In this document: piece by piece, positions 17,763 through 25,709 of the stretch
Layout of the letters: each line of letters begins with the position of its first letter
Position numbering within the stretch: position 1 is the stretch's first letter
Origin: Desulfobacterales bacterium
GTDB lineage: Bacteria > Desulfobacterota > Desulfobacteria > Desulfobacterales > JAHDSC01
Direction: 5' to 3'
Length of the DNA: 38,870 bases
Assembly: GCA_018432925.1 (NCBI GenBank)
Contig: JAHDSC010000113.1
Location: 1 to 38,870 of the forward strand
The notes under the pieces: generated by a model
What the model saw: only the letters and a program-made list of their open reading frames with translations
What the model was told of the DNA's origin: nothing
Databases searched by the model: none
Made by a program: the position numbers and the translations under genes

Positions 17763-17791
17763 TTGACAGCACCTTGGTTCTCGTCAATAAT
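17763..17791 (+). promoter_or_regulatory. sigma70-type promoter for the DUF401 gene
   Basis: TTGACA (17763-17768), 17-base spacer and AATAAT (17786-17791): 6/6 and 5/6 matches to consensus. It would leave a leader of about 210 bases before the start at 18009. A CCAAGG/CCTTGG inverted pair (17748-17753, 17772-17777) overlaps it and could be an operator. Confidence 0.5.
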
Positions 17792-17832
17792 GGGAAACCA
17801 AAAAAAATGAATAAATGATCGCCGACAAAGTC

Positions 17833-17878
17833 GTGGACACACTTTTCCGTTATTTCGATCGGCGCGGACACTTTTGTT
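17833..17878 (+). repeat. GGACAC direct repeats, possible remnant of an IS21-type end
   Basis: GTGGACACACTTTTCC at 17833-17848 and GCGGACACTTTTG from 17864 repeat about 31 bases apart. Multiple short repeats of this type near element ends are known in IS21-family insertion sequences. No transposase gene or second end is in the window, so only a remnant or a chance resemblance is possible. Confidence 0.3.
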
Positions 17879-18008
17879 GTATCGCATGGATCGGTCAAAC
17901 ATGCCTTCCGGCGTATCGGATTTTTTAAAAACATCCCGGTCCGGTTAGCCGGGCGAGTGTCCCGATCTGCCCGTCGAACCGATTATTAAACCAGAAAATC
18001 TCAACGAC

Positions 18009-19298
18009 ATGACCGATATTTTTCATATTCCGGCTTTGATCAAAATTCTGATCGTCTTTATCTGCATAATTCTTTTGATTCGAAAAAACATTTCGCTGGG
18101 AAACACTTTTTTTGTCGGATCCCTCATCCTGAGTCTCCTGTTCAACTTGAAACCTTCTGAAATGCTTAAATCCATGGGCACATCGATTGTTTACCCGAAA
18201 ACCCTGTCTCTCGCCATAATCGTTTCATTGATTCTGATTCTCAGCAACAGCATGGAAATCGCCGGTCGCATGAAACAGCTGTTAAATAAATTTCAGGGAC
18301 TGATCTCCAATCCCAGGGTCAATATCATTGTCTTCCCCGCGCTGATCGGACTTTTACCGATGCCCGGCGGTGCCGTGTTTTCCGCACCGATGGTCAGGGA
18401 ACTGGGTATGAATTCAAAAATCGCCCCCGATATGCTCAGCTTCATCAATTATTGGTTCCGACATATCTGGGAATATTGTTGGCCCCTGTATCCCGGCGTT
18501 CTGCTTTCAACAATACTTGCCGATATTAACCTCGCATCTTTCATGGCGTTCATGGCTCCGATTACTCTGCTGGCCGTGTCGATCGGATACAGACAGTTGA
18601 GAAAAAATGAATCGCTTTGCAAAAAGGTTGAAAATTATCCGCAACGTCCTTCAGGGCGGCCTTTTTTAAAAGAAATGATCCCGATTCTGATTGTAATATT
18701 TCCGGGGCTGGGAATGGGTGCGCTCTTTTCATTTCTTGACCCTGAGCTCTCAATTGCAAAAGAGATCGGCCTGATCATCGCCCTCCTTTTATCCATCGGA
18801 TGGGTATGGTATGAAAACCGGATGGAGGCTCTCCGCATATGGAAGATGCTCGTCAGTCCCCAGTTGCTGAAGATGTTTTATATGGTTCTGGCGATCCTCG
18901 TATTTAAAGGAATACTTGAAGATAGTCATGCGGTTCAGGCAATCAGCCTCGAATTGACACTGCTGAATATTCCCCTCGTATTTATCGTCAGCATTCTGCC
19001 TTTCATGACAGGGATGGTTTCCGGAATCACCATCGCCTTTGTTGGAAGCACATTCCCCATCTTGATACCGTTGATCCATTCACTTGATCCTGCCGGTCAC
19101 ATGATGCCCTATATCATGCTGGGATTGGTCTGCGGTTTTACAGGGGTATTGCTTTCCCCGGTACATCTATGCTTGATCCTTTCCAACGAATATTTCGGCA
19201 CGACAACAGGGGCTGTGTATAAACGGTTGTTTTTTCCGTGCGGCTGTCTCATAATCTCATCGATTTTTTATTTTTACCTATTGCATCGTATTCTTTAA
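18009..19298 (+). CDS. DUF401 family integral membrane protein
   Basis: Predicted inner-membrane transporter-like protein of unknown substrate. The 429-residue product has about ten or more hydrophobic helices, the family-typical LLPMPGGAVFSAPMV segment around residues 117-131, NYWFRHIWEY near 146-155 and a late GLVCGFTGVLLSPVH segment that mirrors the first, as in ion-transporter-type folds with two inverted halves. The ATG at 18009 has only a weak ribosome binding site. A nitroreductase gene follows after 67 bases in the same orientation; a functional link is not evident. Confidence 0.85.
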   Translation: MTDIFHIPALIKILIVFICIILLIRKNISLGNTFFVGSLILSLLFNLKPSEMLKSMGTSIVYPKTLSLAIIVSLILILSNSMEIAGRMKQLLNKFQGLISNPRVNIIVFPALIGLLPMPGGAVFSAPMVRELGMNSKIAPDMLSFINYWFRHIWEYCWPLYPGVLLSTILADINLASFMAFMAPITLLAVSIGYRQLRKNESLCKKVENYPQRPSGRPFLKEMIPILIVIFPGLGMGALFSFLDPELSIAKEIGLIIALLLSIGWVWYENRMEALRIWKMLVSPQLLKMFYMVLAILVFKGILEDSHAVQAISLELTLLNIPLVFIVSILPFMTGMVSGITIAFVGSTFPILIPLIHSLDPAGHMMPYIMLGLVCGFTGVLLSPVHLCLILSNEYFGTTTGAVYKRLFFPCGCLIISSIFYFYLLHRIL

Positions 19299-19365
19299 CC
19301 CGCCCGAGTACGGGAAAATCAAGGTCGGGACAGCCCGGGTTTCATTCAGAGAAAGGAAATCAACG

Positions 19366-19869
19366 ATGGATTTACTTCAGGGAATATTTACTCGCAGAAG
19401 CATCCGAAAATTTACAAGTCAGCCGGTTGAAAGATCGCATCTGATGGAAATCATGAAGGCGGGAACCTGGGCTCCTTCCGGCCTGAATAATCAGCCGTGG
19501 CGCTTTGTCATTATAACAAATGAACAGCTTCGCTCTAAATTAGCTATCCTGACGCGATATCATCAAACCATAGAAAATGCCCCCGCCTGCATCGCGGTAT
19601 TCGTGGATAAAGATTCGATTTACGATGAGCTGAAGGATCATCAGGCAATGGGCGCCTGTATCCAAAACATGCTTCTCGCGGCCCATGCCATCGGGCTGGG
19701 AACCGTCTGGCTGGGTGAAATACTGAAAAACGGCGATAAGGTCCGGACCCTCCTTGAATTGCCGGAAAATCTGGAGCTTATGGCCGTTGTGGCAATCGGA
19801 TATCCGACGGTTCATGATTCCGCCTCTCACCGCATGGATGTTTCCGAGGTCCTGATCGGAGAATACTGA
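19366..19869 (+). CDS. Nitroreductase family protein
   Basis: FMN-dependent NAD(P)H oxidoreductase of the nitroreductase superfamily; the natural substrate cannot be told from sequence. The 167-residue product is short for the family. It starts with RRSIRKF (FMN phosphate contacts, residues 9-15), APSGLNNQPWRF (about 37-48), and a C-terminal GLGTVWLGEIL and VAIGYP segment. ATG at 19366 is preceded by AAGGAA with good spacing. It probably works as a homodimer, as is usual. Convergent with the Gate-domain pair on the minus strand. Confidence 0.92.
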   Translation: MDLLQGIFTRRSIRKFTSQPVERSHLMEIMKAGTWAPSGLNNQPWRFVIITNEQLRSKLAILTRYHQTIENAPACIAVFVDKDSIYDELKDHQAMGACIQNMLLAAHAIGLGTVWLGEILKNGDKVRTLLELPENLELMAVVAIGYPTVHDSASHRMDVSEVLIGEY

Positions 19870-19934
19870 TTACGAATACCCCCGCAAGTCAGCCGAATCC
19901 GATCCTTTCGAATAATTTTTTCAAGCCTTTTTCT

Positions 19935-20393
19935 TTATGAACGATTCAGCAGAGTTCTTTTTTTTAATAGAATGGATACCGTCTTTACAATGATAAAGGC
20001 AAATGAAACTCTGATAACGACGAGAACCCACCATTTGGCGCCGATCGCGGCAAAAATCATTGTATCTTCAATCATGCCGTGGCAAATCGCCAGAAAAACG
20101 CACAATAGAATAATGTCTTTTTTTTTCAGGGATCCGTCATTTGTAAAAGCCAATATCACTCCGGAACCATAGGTGATCCCTAAAAAAATGCCGGCAAGCA
20201 TGGGATATGCCCCTTCTTTCGGAAGATCCAGAACCCGCATAAGCGGCTGGATAACTGCGGCGGCTCGATCTAACAATTTGATTTCCTTAATTAATTCCAG
20301 TCCAATCATCAGAAGCAACAGAATCGCCGTGATCAGAACCATTATTTTACATACCCCGCAAATAATCTCCTGCAGAATCGAAAACCAATCCAT
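19935..20393 (-). CDS. Nucleoside-recognition (Gate) domain membrane protein, SpmB-like
   Basis: Small inner-membrane protein (152 aa) of the Gate family, the group that includes spore maturation proteins SpmA/SpmB of Firmicutes and parts of nucleoside and ion transporters. Four or five hydrophobic helices are visible, with a GIFLGITYGSGVILAFTNDG stretch and an acidic ICHGMIEDTMIF helix. ATG at 20393 is chosen because AGGGA lies seven bases upstream; an in-frame ATG at 20426 overlaps the upstream gene and lacks a site. Paired with the gene at 20410-20838 just upstream, so the two are likely subunits of one transporter-like unit. Function in a non-sporulating context is unknown. Confidence 0.78.
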   Translation of the reverse strand: MDWFSILQEIICGVCKIMVLITAILLLLMIGLELIKEIKLLDRAAAVIQPLMRVLDLPKEGAYPMLAGIFLGITYGSGVILAFTNDGSLKKKDIILLCVFLAICHGMIEDTMIFAAIGAKWWVLVVIRVSFAFIIVKTVSILLKKRTLLNRS

Positions 20394-20409
20394 TTCTTCG
20401 TCCCTTGTC

Positions 20410-20838
20410 CTAAAATCGACATCCAATCAGGTTCATCAAAGCTCCTGCCAGGAATGCGTTCATCAAACGCATCGCTGCAATGGGCCATACGATAATTCCC
20501 GTTTTTTTTAAAACGGCCGATTCAATAAACAGTTCATGAGAAAGATTGAGCATGATGGCAAGCGTGGTCACTTCCCATGGCGAGAGGTGAAGGGCAATCG
20601 TGATTCCAATGGCAACATAAATATTTACAAACGCTCCCGTGACGAAGGCAATGGCGGCCTCGCCCGGCAGACCCACAAAATTCATGATCGGTGTAAACAA
20701 CCTGGATAACCATGAAATCACCGGCGTATGGCCTAAAATTGTAACCGCGGCAAAAACAGGAAGAATAATTTTTAAAAGCATCCAGGAGGTTTTTAAGCCA
20801 TTGAAAGCTCCCCTTTTCCAGGTTTCAAGTGTGATCAT
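20410..20838 (-). CDS. Nucleoside-recognition (Gate) domain membrane protein, SpmA-like
   Basis: A 142-residue membrane protein forming a pair with the gene downstream. Hydrophobic helices cover most of the length, with VISWLSRLFTPIMNFVGLPG, then FVTGAFVNIYVAIG and a HELFIESAVLKKTG segment near the C-terminus. The two-gene arrangement of complementary Gate domains is common in anaerobic bacteria. The start has only a weak GGA upstream. A role in solute export or membrane energetics is guesswork. Confidence 0.78.
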   Translation of the reverse strand: MITLETWKRGAFNGLKTSWMLLKIILPVFAAVTILGHTPVISWLSRLFTPIMNFVGLPGEAAIAFVTGAFVNIYVAIGITIALHLSPWEVTTLAIMLNLSHELFIESAVLKKTGIIVWPIAAMRLMNAFLAGALMNLIGCRF

Positions 20839-21103
20839 CGGATAAAATTCCAGCAGACGTTCGGGCTACAAAAAAATAACGATTAAAAAAACATGGTCGA
20901 AGGGCTCCCGGCTTTTTTCATGCAAATCTCAACAATCAATGACGCGCCGGAAGCCGGCGGCAGATTTTCTGCAAATTTAATCGTGAACGATCGATGGGAA
21001 TGCCCGGACAACCGAGAAAAAAACCGTTCACTACGTTCACGAAACGATCGTCAAGAAGTAAAGGTGGATTCTATATCAAACCCGTCTGTTTTAAAAAAGC
21101 AGA

Positions 21104-21274
21104 ATGTTTTTATGGATCAAGGGCCTGAAATACGGGCGGGGTGCTTTCCAGCCCGATGAACAATATTTCAAGCCGTGGGAAATCTTCGACCGTGAGGCAT
21201 TTCCATCATTTTTATTCATGGGAAAGTGCCATATATTTTATGGATATCGGATATGTATGAAATTATTTTTTTGA
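21104..21274 (+). CDS. Doubtful small hypothetical protein (56 aa)
   Basis: A frame from ATG at 21104 to TGA at 21272-21274 encodes a product with LKYGRGAFQPDEQYFKPWE and IFDREAFPSFLF. The amino-acid composition and GC-rich third positions in the first two thirds look protein-like, but there is no ribosome binding site and no family is recognised. It may instead be the tail of a decayed gene, since another frame just upstream (GGFYIKPVCFKKAECF) also looks protein-like. Confidence 0.25.
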   Translation: MFLWIKGLKYGRGAFQPDEQYFKPWEIFDREAFPSFLFMGKCHIFYGYRICMKLFF

Positions 21275-21299
21275 CTCAACCGAATCTTTCGATTATGCT
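21271..21299 (+). promoter_or_regulatory. sigma70-type promoter, probably for mscL
   Basis: TTGACT (21271-21276), 17-base spacer and TATGCT (21294-21299), 5/6 and 4/6 matches. The nearest downstream gene is mscL, whose ATG is 283 bases past the -10 box. Confidence 0.45.
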
Positions 21300-21581
21300 A
21301 ATTTTTAATCAATCCGAGTGATCCGCCGTCGATACCGCGAGTCTGATAACGCCCATCGTGATTGGGTTTATTCCTTACGAATAAACGTTCTTATTGATTC
21401 TCAAAAAAAAAGCGGCGGTGCCTTTTCGCCTTTTACCCGACGATTTCATTGAACCATACGTGCCGGCAAATGCACGCTTTGTTCTTAATATTTCTTCTTT
21501 TTGAATGACTTTTTTAGCTCAGGGTTTTGGTATTTGTTTTTAGAATGGGATTATGTTCTTCAAACGGAAAAGGAGAAACAC

Positions 21582-22010
21582 ATGGGCTTAATTCAAGAAT
21601 TCAAGGAGTTCGCGGTCAAGGGCAACGCCGTGGACATGGCGGTTGGCATCATCATCGGCGGGGCGTTTGGAAAAATCGTCAGCTCTCTGGTCAACGACGT
21701 AATTATGCCTCCCATCGGAAAACTCCTGGGAAATGTCGATTTCACCAGTTTATTTATCAACCTCGGAGGCACCGGTTATAAAACACTCGCGGAAGCGCAA
21801 AAGGCGGGAGCACCGACACTGAATTACGGCAATTTTGTTCAAACGGTATTCGACTTTATCATCATTGCATTTGCCATTTTCATGATGATCAAGGCAATGA
21901 ACTCGGTCCGCAGAAAAGAAGAAGCAAAACCGGAGGAGCCGCCGCCGCCGAGTGCGGAAGTACAGTTATTACAGGAAATCAGGGATTCTTTGAGAAGCGG
22001 CAAACCATAG
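21582..22010 (+). CDS. mscL: Large-conductance mechanosensitive channel MscL
   Basis: Homopentameric inner-membrane channel that opens under high membrane tension to release solutes during hypo-osmotic shock. The 142-residue product has family length: the amphipathic N-terminus and TM1 with [20 protein letters not shown] and [16 protein letters not shown], a periplasmic loop, TM2 around [19 protein letters not shown], and a proline-rich linker leading to a charged C-terminal helix. ATG at 21582 is preceded by AAGGAG with ideal spacing. Confidence 0.96.
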   Translation: MGLIQEFKEFAVKGNAVDMAVGIIIGGAFGKIVSSLVNDVIMPPIGKLLGNVDFTSLFINLGGTGYKTLAEAQKAGAPTLNYGNFVQTVFDFIIIAFAIFMMIKAMNSVRRKEEAKPEEPPPPSAEVQLLQEIRDSLRSGKP

Positions 22011-22427
22011 CATCTCATTATGATCGCATTCGAGCATGAAAAAATAAAGTGGAAGCTCACACGTTATGGAGAAACAATCTTTTTGAAGACAGCTTGTGGT
22101 TGCCGAGCTTTTAATATTCCCGGCAAAACGGATAGGAGTATTCCGGCTGGATCACAATGGGTTTCCCGGAAGCGGTGTCTCTCGGTACGGCGGAGGGTGC
22201 CGGCAAAATCCACCCGACGATGTTTTAATTTTCTCATCGGGCATATCGATCCGGAGGAGCAAGCCTCCTTCCTTTCCATTACCTATGCAAACGGAAACGG
22301 TGTCGTGGTGGTTTGACTCTTCCTGAACGGAATGCTATGGAATGGTTTTGTTTGAACGCGGCCATTTCGAGTTGTATGTTTGGTGTCCCCAATCAATTGC
22401 ACCACCCGGTTGCCGGCAGCAGCGAAA
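22011..22427. other. Intergenic region between mscL and the stress protein gene, no gene recognised
   Basis: About 420 bases. A short hairpin with GGAGG / CCTCC arms at roughly 22253-22268 may slow or end mscL transcription but lacks a T-run. Open frames on both strands (up to 98 codons) show no family motifs. No clear promoter for the downstream gene was found. Confidence 0.45.
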
Positions 22428-23342
22428 ATGTCAAGAATAAAAAAAATCCTGGTTGCCAGCGATCTTTCAAAACGGACGGAATATGCTTTGGCTCGAGCCT
22501 TTCTGCTTGCCGGTGAACTCAACGCGAACCTGGAGGCGCTGCATGTGGTTCCGGCTTCCGGACTTGAGGATCATTCGGGGCCCCCGTCTTCCGAGGAGTC
22601 GGAACCGTTTGTCGGGCAGTTGATGGAACCGGCCCAAAAAGAACTCGGCAGGCAGGTATCGGTTCTGGGAGGGAAAATCCCGGTTCAAGCGAATATTCAC
22701 GTCGAACCCGGCAAAGATTTTGTATCCATTATACGATATGCCCGAAGGATTCACGCCGATCTGATTATCATCGGAGCTCATGGGAAGGGGTTTATTAAAG
22801 AGGCATTTCTGGGAACCACCGCTGAAAGGATTATCCGCAAAGGAGACCGTCCGATTCTGGTGGTGAAACGGCCTCCGGAGGCAACGTATCGTCGCGTTTT
22901 GGTGCCGGTGGATTTTTCGGAAGCTTGCCGCGAGGCGTTCCGGCATGCACTTCTTCTCGCTCCAGGCGCCCGTTTTCATATTTTGCATGTCTATGAAATA
23001 CGGGGAGAAAAACGCGCCGGAATCCCCGGAACGAAAAAAGATATCATGGCAATGTACCACAAAATGGCGGTCGAACATGCTCACGATCAGATCGACCGGT
23101 TTCTCCAGGAGTGTCATTCAGACTCCCGCCGCATCGAAAAAAGCGTTGAAAACGGGCAGGCCGCTTCGCAAATCCTGAAGAAGGCTCTCCAATGGAGAGC
23201 CGACCTCATTGCAATCGGAACTCACGGCCGCACCGGTTTGCCCCATATTCTGCTGGGCAGTGTGGCGGAACACGTTCTTCGCCGGACCAAATGCGATATC
23301 CTTACCGGACGGCCGGAAGTTTTTCGCTTTGAACCGGTCTGA
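22428..23342 (+). CDS. Tandem universal stress protein (UspA family)
   Basis: Cytoplasmic stress protein of 304 residues built from two Usp domains. Domain 1 (about 2-145) begins KKILVASDLS and has the nucleotide-binding loop GAHGKGFIKEAFLGTTAE; domain 2 (about 148-300) begins RRVLVPVDFSE and has GTHGRTGLPHILLGSVAE. Both keep the G-x2-G-x9-G-[ST] type pattern of ATP-binding Usp proteins. ATG at 22428 matches the family N-terminus, though the site before it is weak; an upstream in-frame start at 22380 has no support. It is followed by the NUDIX and sirtuin genes in the same orientation. Confidence 0.92.
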   Translation: MSRIKKILVASDLSKRTEYALARAFLLAGELNANLEALHVVPASGLEDHSGPPSSEESEPFVGQLMEPAQKELGRQVSVLGGKIPVQANIHVEPGKDFVSIIRYARRIHADLIIIGAHGKGFIKEAFLGTTAERIIRKGDRPILVVKRPPEATYRRVLVPVDFSEACREAFRHALLLAPGARFHILHVYEIRGEKRAGIPGTKKDIMAMYHKMAVEHAHDQIDRFLQECHSDSRRIEKSVENGQAASQILKKALQWRADLIAIGTHGRTGLPHILLGSVAEHVLRRTKCDILTGRPEVFRFEPV

Positions 23343-23383
23343 TACAAATCTTTTGCAGACTGCTTTGCGGGAAAGAAATCACC

Positions 23384-23923
23384 GTGGATAACCATGAAAA
23401 AAATTATCCGAAAAACATTTTCAAGTACTGCCCCGGATGCGGGTCCGCCGACTTTATTTTTCAAACCGACCATTCCTTTAAATGCCTTGACTGCGGCCTT
23501 CATTATTACATCAATTCTTCGGCTTCCGTGGCCGCTTTGATTGAAAACGCCGATGGAAACCTTCTGCTGACCCGAAGATTAAAAGATCCGATGAAAGGCA
23601 GTCTGGATTTGCCCGGTGGATTTGTGGATGTTCTTGAAACAGCGGAAGAGGCCTTGAAAAGAGAAATTAAAGAAGAATTGAACCTGGAAATAAAGGAATT
23701 TCAATTTTTTGCTTCCTCCCCGAACAGGTACCGGTTCGACGGTATTGTATATTTCACGCTGGATCTGGCTTTCCTGTGCAAGATCGTAAGCTTTGACGAT
23801 ATCAAGCCGGATGATGATGCAGCGGATTACATTTTCCTGCCGCCGGCTCAAATCAACCTTGAAGAGGTCGGATTCGAATCGATAAAAAATATCATCGCAT
23901 CCTACAGAAAACAAAAATCATGA
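23384..23923 (+). CDS. NUDIX hydrolase with N-terminal zinc ribbon
   Basis: Hydrolyses a nucleoside diphosphate linked to another group; NAD(H), ADP-ribose and dNTPs are typical substrates of the family. The 179-residue product has a zinc ribbon with CPGC and CLDC (about residues 16-37) and the Nudix box at about 85-107: GGFVDVLETAEE then REIKEEL, with all catalytic Glu/Arg residues present. The zinc ribbon recalls NudC-type NADH pyrophosphatases but the protein is shorter. It starts with GTG at 23384; a nearby ATG is out of frame. The sirtuin gene begins 12 bases after the stop, so an NAD-related role is attractive but inferred. Confidence 0.9.
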   Translation: MDNHEKNYPKNIFKYCPGCGSADFIFQTDHSFKCLDCGLHYYINSSASVAALIENADGNLLLTRRLKDPMKGSLDLPGGFVDVLETAEEALKREIKEELNLEIKEFQFFASSPNRYRFDGIVYFTLDLAFLCKIVSFDDIKPDDDAADYIFLPPAQINLEEVGFESIKNIIASYRKQKS

Positions 23924-23935
23924 AAAGGAATTCTC

Positions 23936-24643
23936 ATGCAAGTATTTGATCCAAAAAATTATCAGCGCATTCTTTTTTTCACCGGCGCCGGAATGTCGGC
24001 CGAAAGCGGGGTTCCCACCTATCGAGGGAAAGGAGGCATCTGGGACCAGTATGATTGGAATAATTACGCTTGCCAGTCGGCATTTGATCGAGATCCGGAA
24101 AAGGTACTGAAATTTCACGAACTCAGACGGAAGGCGGTCCTGGAATGTCAGCCGCATGCCGGACATTTTGCGATTGCCGAATTAGAGAAACAGCATCCGG
24201 GGGTAACCGTCGTAACGCAAAATATAGACGGTATGCACCAGCGCGCAGGCAGTGAAAACGTGGTTGAACTGCATGGCAGCCTGTGGCGGATGAGATGCCC
24301 CATCCATGGCACTTTTGAGGATATCGGCGAGAAATATACCGATTATGCCTGCAAAAAATGCGGCAACTGGCTCCGACCGGATATCATCTGGTTCGGCGAC
24401 ATGTTGAATCCGGATGTGATCAATTCGGCTTTGACCGCGATTGAGCAATGCGAACTTTTTATCAGCATCGGAACCTCCGGTGTGGTCTGGCCAGCGGCGG
24501 GTTTTCCTGAGATTGCCAGAAATAAAGGCGCCCTTTGCATCGAAATAAATCCAGAAGCTTCTGAAATGTCGAAAATGTACGATGATACCATTCGTTCCAC
24601 CGCGGGCAAAGCGTTACCGCGGCTTTTTCAAAAAAATGAATGA
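23936..24643 (+). CDS. Sir2-family NAD-dependent deacylase (sirtuin, CobB-like)
   Basis: Removes acyl groups from protein lysines while consuming NAD. The 235-residue product shows GAGMSAESGVPTYRG (17-31), TQNIDGMHQRAG with Asn96 and Asp98, the catalytic His113 in VELHGS, a zinc site with C121PIH and C139KKC, and WFGDML. The CobB/SIRT5 acid-pocket signature Tyr-x2-Arg reads His61-x2-Arg64 here, so preference for succinyl or malonyl lysine is uncertain. ATG at 23936 has AAGGAA upstream. Probably cotranscribed with the NUDIX gene. Confidence 0.92.
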   Translation: MQVFDPKNYQRILFFTGAGMSAESGVPTYRGKGGIWDQYDWNNYACQSAFDRDPEKVLKFHELRRKAVLECQPHAGHFAIAELEKQHPGVTVVTQNIDGMHQRAGSENVVELHGSLWRMRCPIHGTFEDIGEKYTDYACKKCGNWLRPDIIWFGDMLNPDVINSALTAIEQCELFISIGTSGVVWPAAGFPEIARNKGALCIEINPEASEMSKMYDDTIRSTAGKALPRLFQKNE

Positions 24644-24842
24644 CCGCGGAAAAATTCTGCTTATGATATGGATTATTTAAAAACAGGAATCTTCGAAACT
24701 ATTTTTCCGATTATCTTCCCAATCGACTCTCATTTCATCCAATCGACCCAATGATGTCGGAGAGGCCTTCAGGCTCGGGCCGCCGCTCGCGTGAACCATA
24801 TTTCAGGTGGAGTGTAACGAATTCAGTCCGGTTTTTCCGCCA

Positions 24843-24870
24843 TTTCGATTGACAAATTTTACAATCGAAA
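24843..24870. promoter_or_regulatory. Perfect 9-bp inverted repeat upstream of the J-domain/HEAT genes
   Basis: Arms TTTCGATTG (24843-24851) and CAATCGAAA (24862-24870) are separated by ten bases. A TTGACA hexamer (24849-24854) overlaps the left arm. The repeat ends 47 bases before the start at 24918 and could bind a dimeric regulator or form an RNA hairpin; no good -10 box follows at the right distance. Confidence 0.5.
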
Positions 24871-24917
24871 CCCGATCGCCGGAGAAACTGAACTTTGGGA
24901 ATTTATTTTAAGCCGCG

Positions 24918-25709
24918 ATGGACGGATATTTAACAAAAAGTCGTTCGCCCGATCCAAAGGAAGCCGAATTAAAACGTCTGGAGCTTGCCCGGTTATCCAG
25001 CCTTCTGGCTGATAAGGAAATGGAATTGGTAGAACTCAAGCTTGCGCTTGCACGTTTTGAGCACCGCTATTTTTCCATCATCGCCGAAAAATACGTTGAA
25101 CTGGATGCATTAAAAGCGCGTTTATCGGAAATGAGATACCGCGAAAACCCCTATGATCCCGAATTGATCCGGCAGGCATCGGAAGCCGGACGGAATGCGG
25201 AAAAAAGCGCGGGGGAATATAAATCTTATGAATCCCGTACGGAAACTTTCAATGAAAAAATAACCGTTTCCCCGGAAGGGAAACAACTGTATCGGAAGAT
25301 CGCGGCGTTGATCCATCCGGATAAAGCGGACGATAAACGATCCGGCGACTTTCGAACCCGCCTGATGGCCGCCCTGAACGATGCATACGCAAGGGGGGAT
25401 ATACAGAAAATGCAGGATATACTGGCGGAGTGGGAATTAAGCCCTGAAGCGGTAAGTGGTTATGGAGCGGCGAGCGAAATCATTCGATTGACCCGAATCG
25501 TCGCCCAGCTGAAACGCAGGATCCGATCCCTCGATGATAAAATTCTACAAATCAAGGCTTCGGACATGTATATCCTCATGAATCGAGTGAATGAAGCCGA
25601 GGCCGAAGGAAGAGATCTTTTGAAGAAATTGGCGGAGGCAATCGATTTGCAGATTCAACAGGCGAAGATCGAACTGGCGGAGAGAACGCGACCACACTCA
25701 AATGTCTGA
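24918..25709 (+). CDS. J-domain-like coiled-coil protein
   Basis: A 263-residue soluble protein. Residues about 15-75 and 190-255 are helical and heptad-rich. Between them a divergent J-domain-like segment contains YRKIAALIHPDKADD with the HPD tripeptide at 133-135 and helices of the right length on each side, so contact with an Hsp70 (DnaK) is plausible. It lacks the Gly/Phe-rich region and zinc domain of DnaJ itself. No ribosome binding site is visible before the ATG at 24918. The last eight bases overlap the HEAT-repeat gene. Preceded by a perfect inverted repeat. The function is unknown. Confidence 0.78.
   Translation: MDGYLTKSRSPDPKEAELKRLELARLSSLLADKEMELVELKLALARFEHRYFSIIAEKYVELDALKARLSEMRYRENPYDPELIRQASEAGRNAEKSAGEYKSYESRTETFNEKITVSPEGKQLYRKIAALIHPDKADDKRSGDFRTRLMAALNDAYARGDIQKMQDILAEWELSPEAVSGYGAASEIIRLTRIVAQLKRRIRSLDDKILQIKASDMYILMNRVNEAEAEGRDLLKKLAEAIDLQIQQAKIELAERTRPHSNV

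Larger units (their letters stand above)
17537..18008. other. Intergenic region with hairpin repeat, promoter and IS-like repeats
   Basis: About 470 bases with no convincing gene. It contains a CAAG-loop hairpin repeat (17671-17713), a sigma70-like promoter (17763-17791) and two GGACAC-type direct repeats (17833-17878) that may be an insertion-sequence end. Open frames of about 75-80 codons on both strands run through the repeat and look like noise. Confidence 0.6.
20839..21581. other. Long intergenic region with an mscL promoter and one doubtful small ORF
   Basis: About 740 bases before mscL. A sigma70-like promoter lies at 21271-21299, leaving a leader of about 275 bases. A 56-codon frame at 21104-21274 is listed separately. 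An 88-codon frame at 20893-21159 has biased, low-complexity composition and was not accepted. A repeated CGTTCAC motif (about 21027-21042), with the complementary GTGAACG at about 20982, gives a loose inverted repeat. Confidence 0.5.

Noticed and set aside
20893-21159. 88-codon frame upstream of mscL
   Set aside because: Low-complexity, charged composition and no ribosome binding site; it crosses a loose inverted repeat.
22020-22326. Overlapping short frames between mscL and the stress protein gene
   Set aside because: Several frames of similar length on both strands with no motif, as expected by chance.
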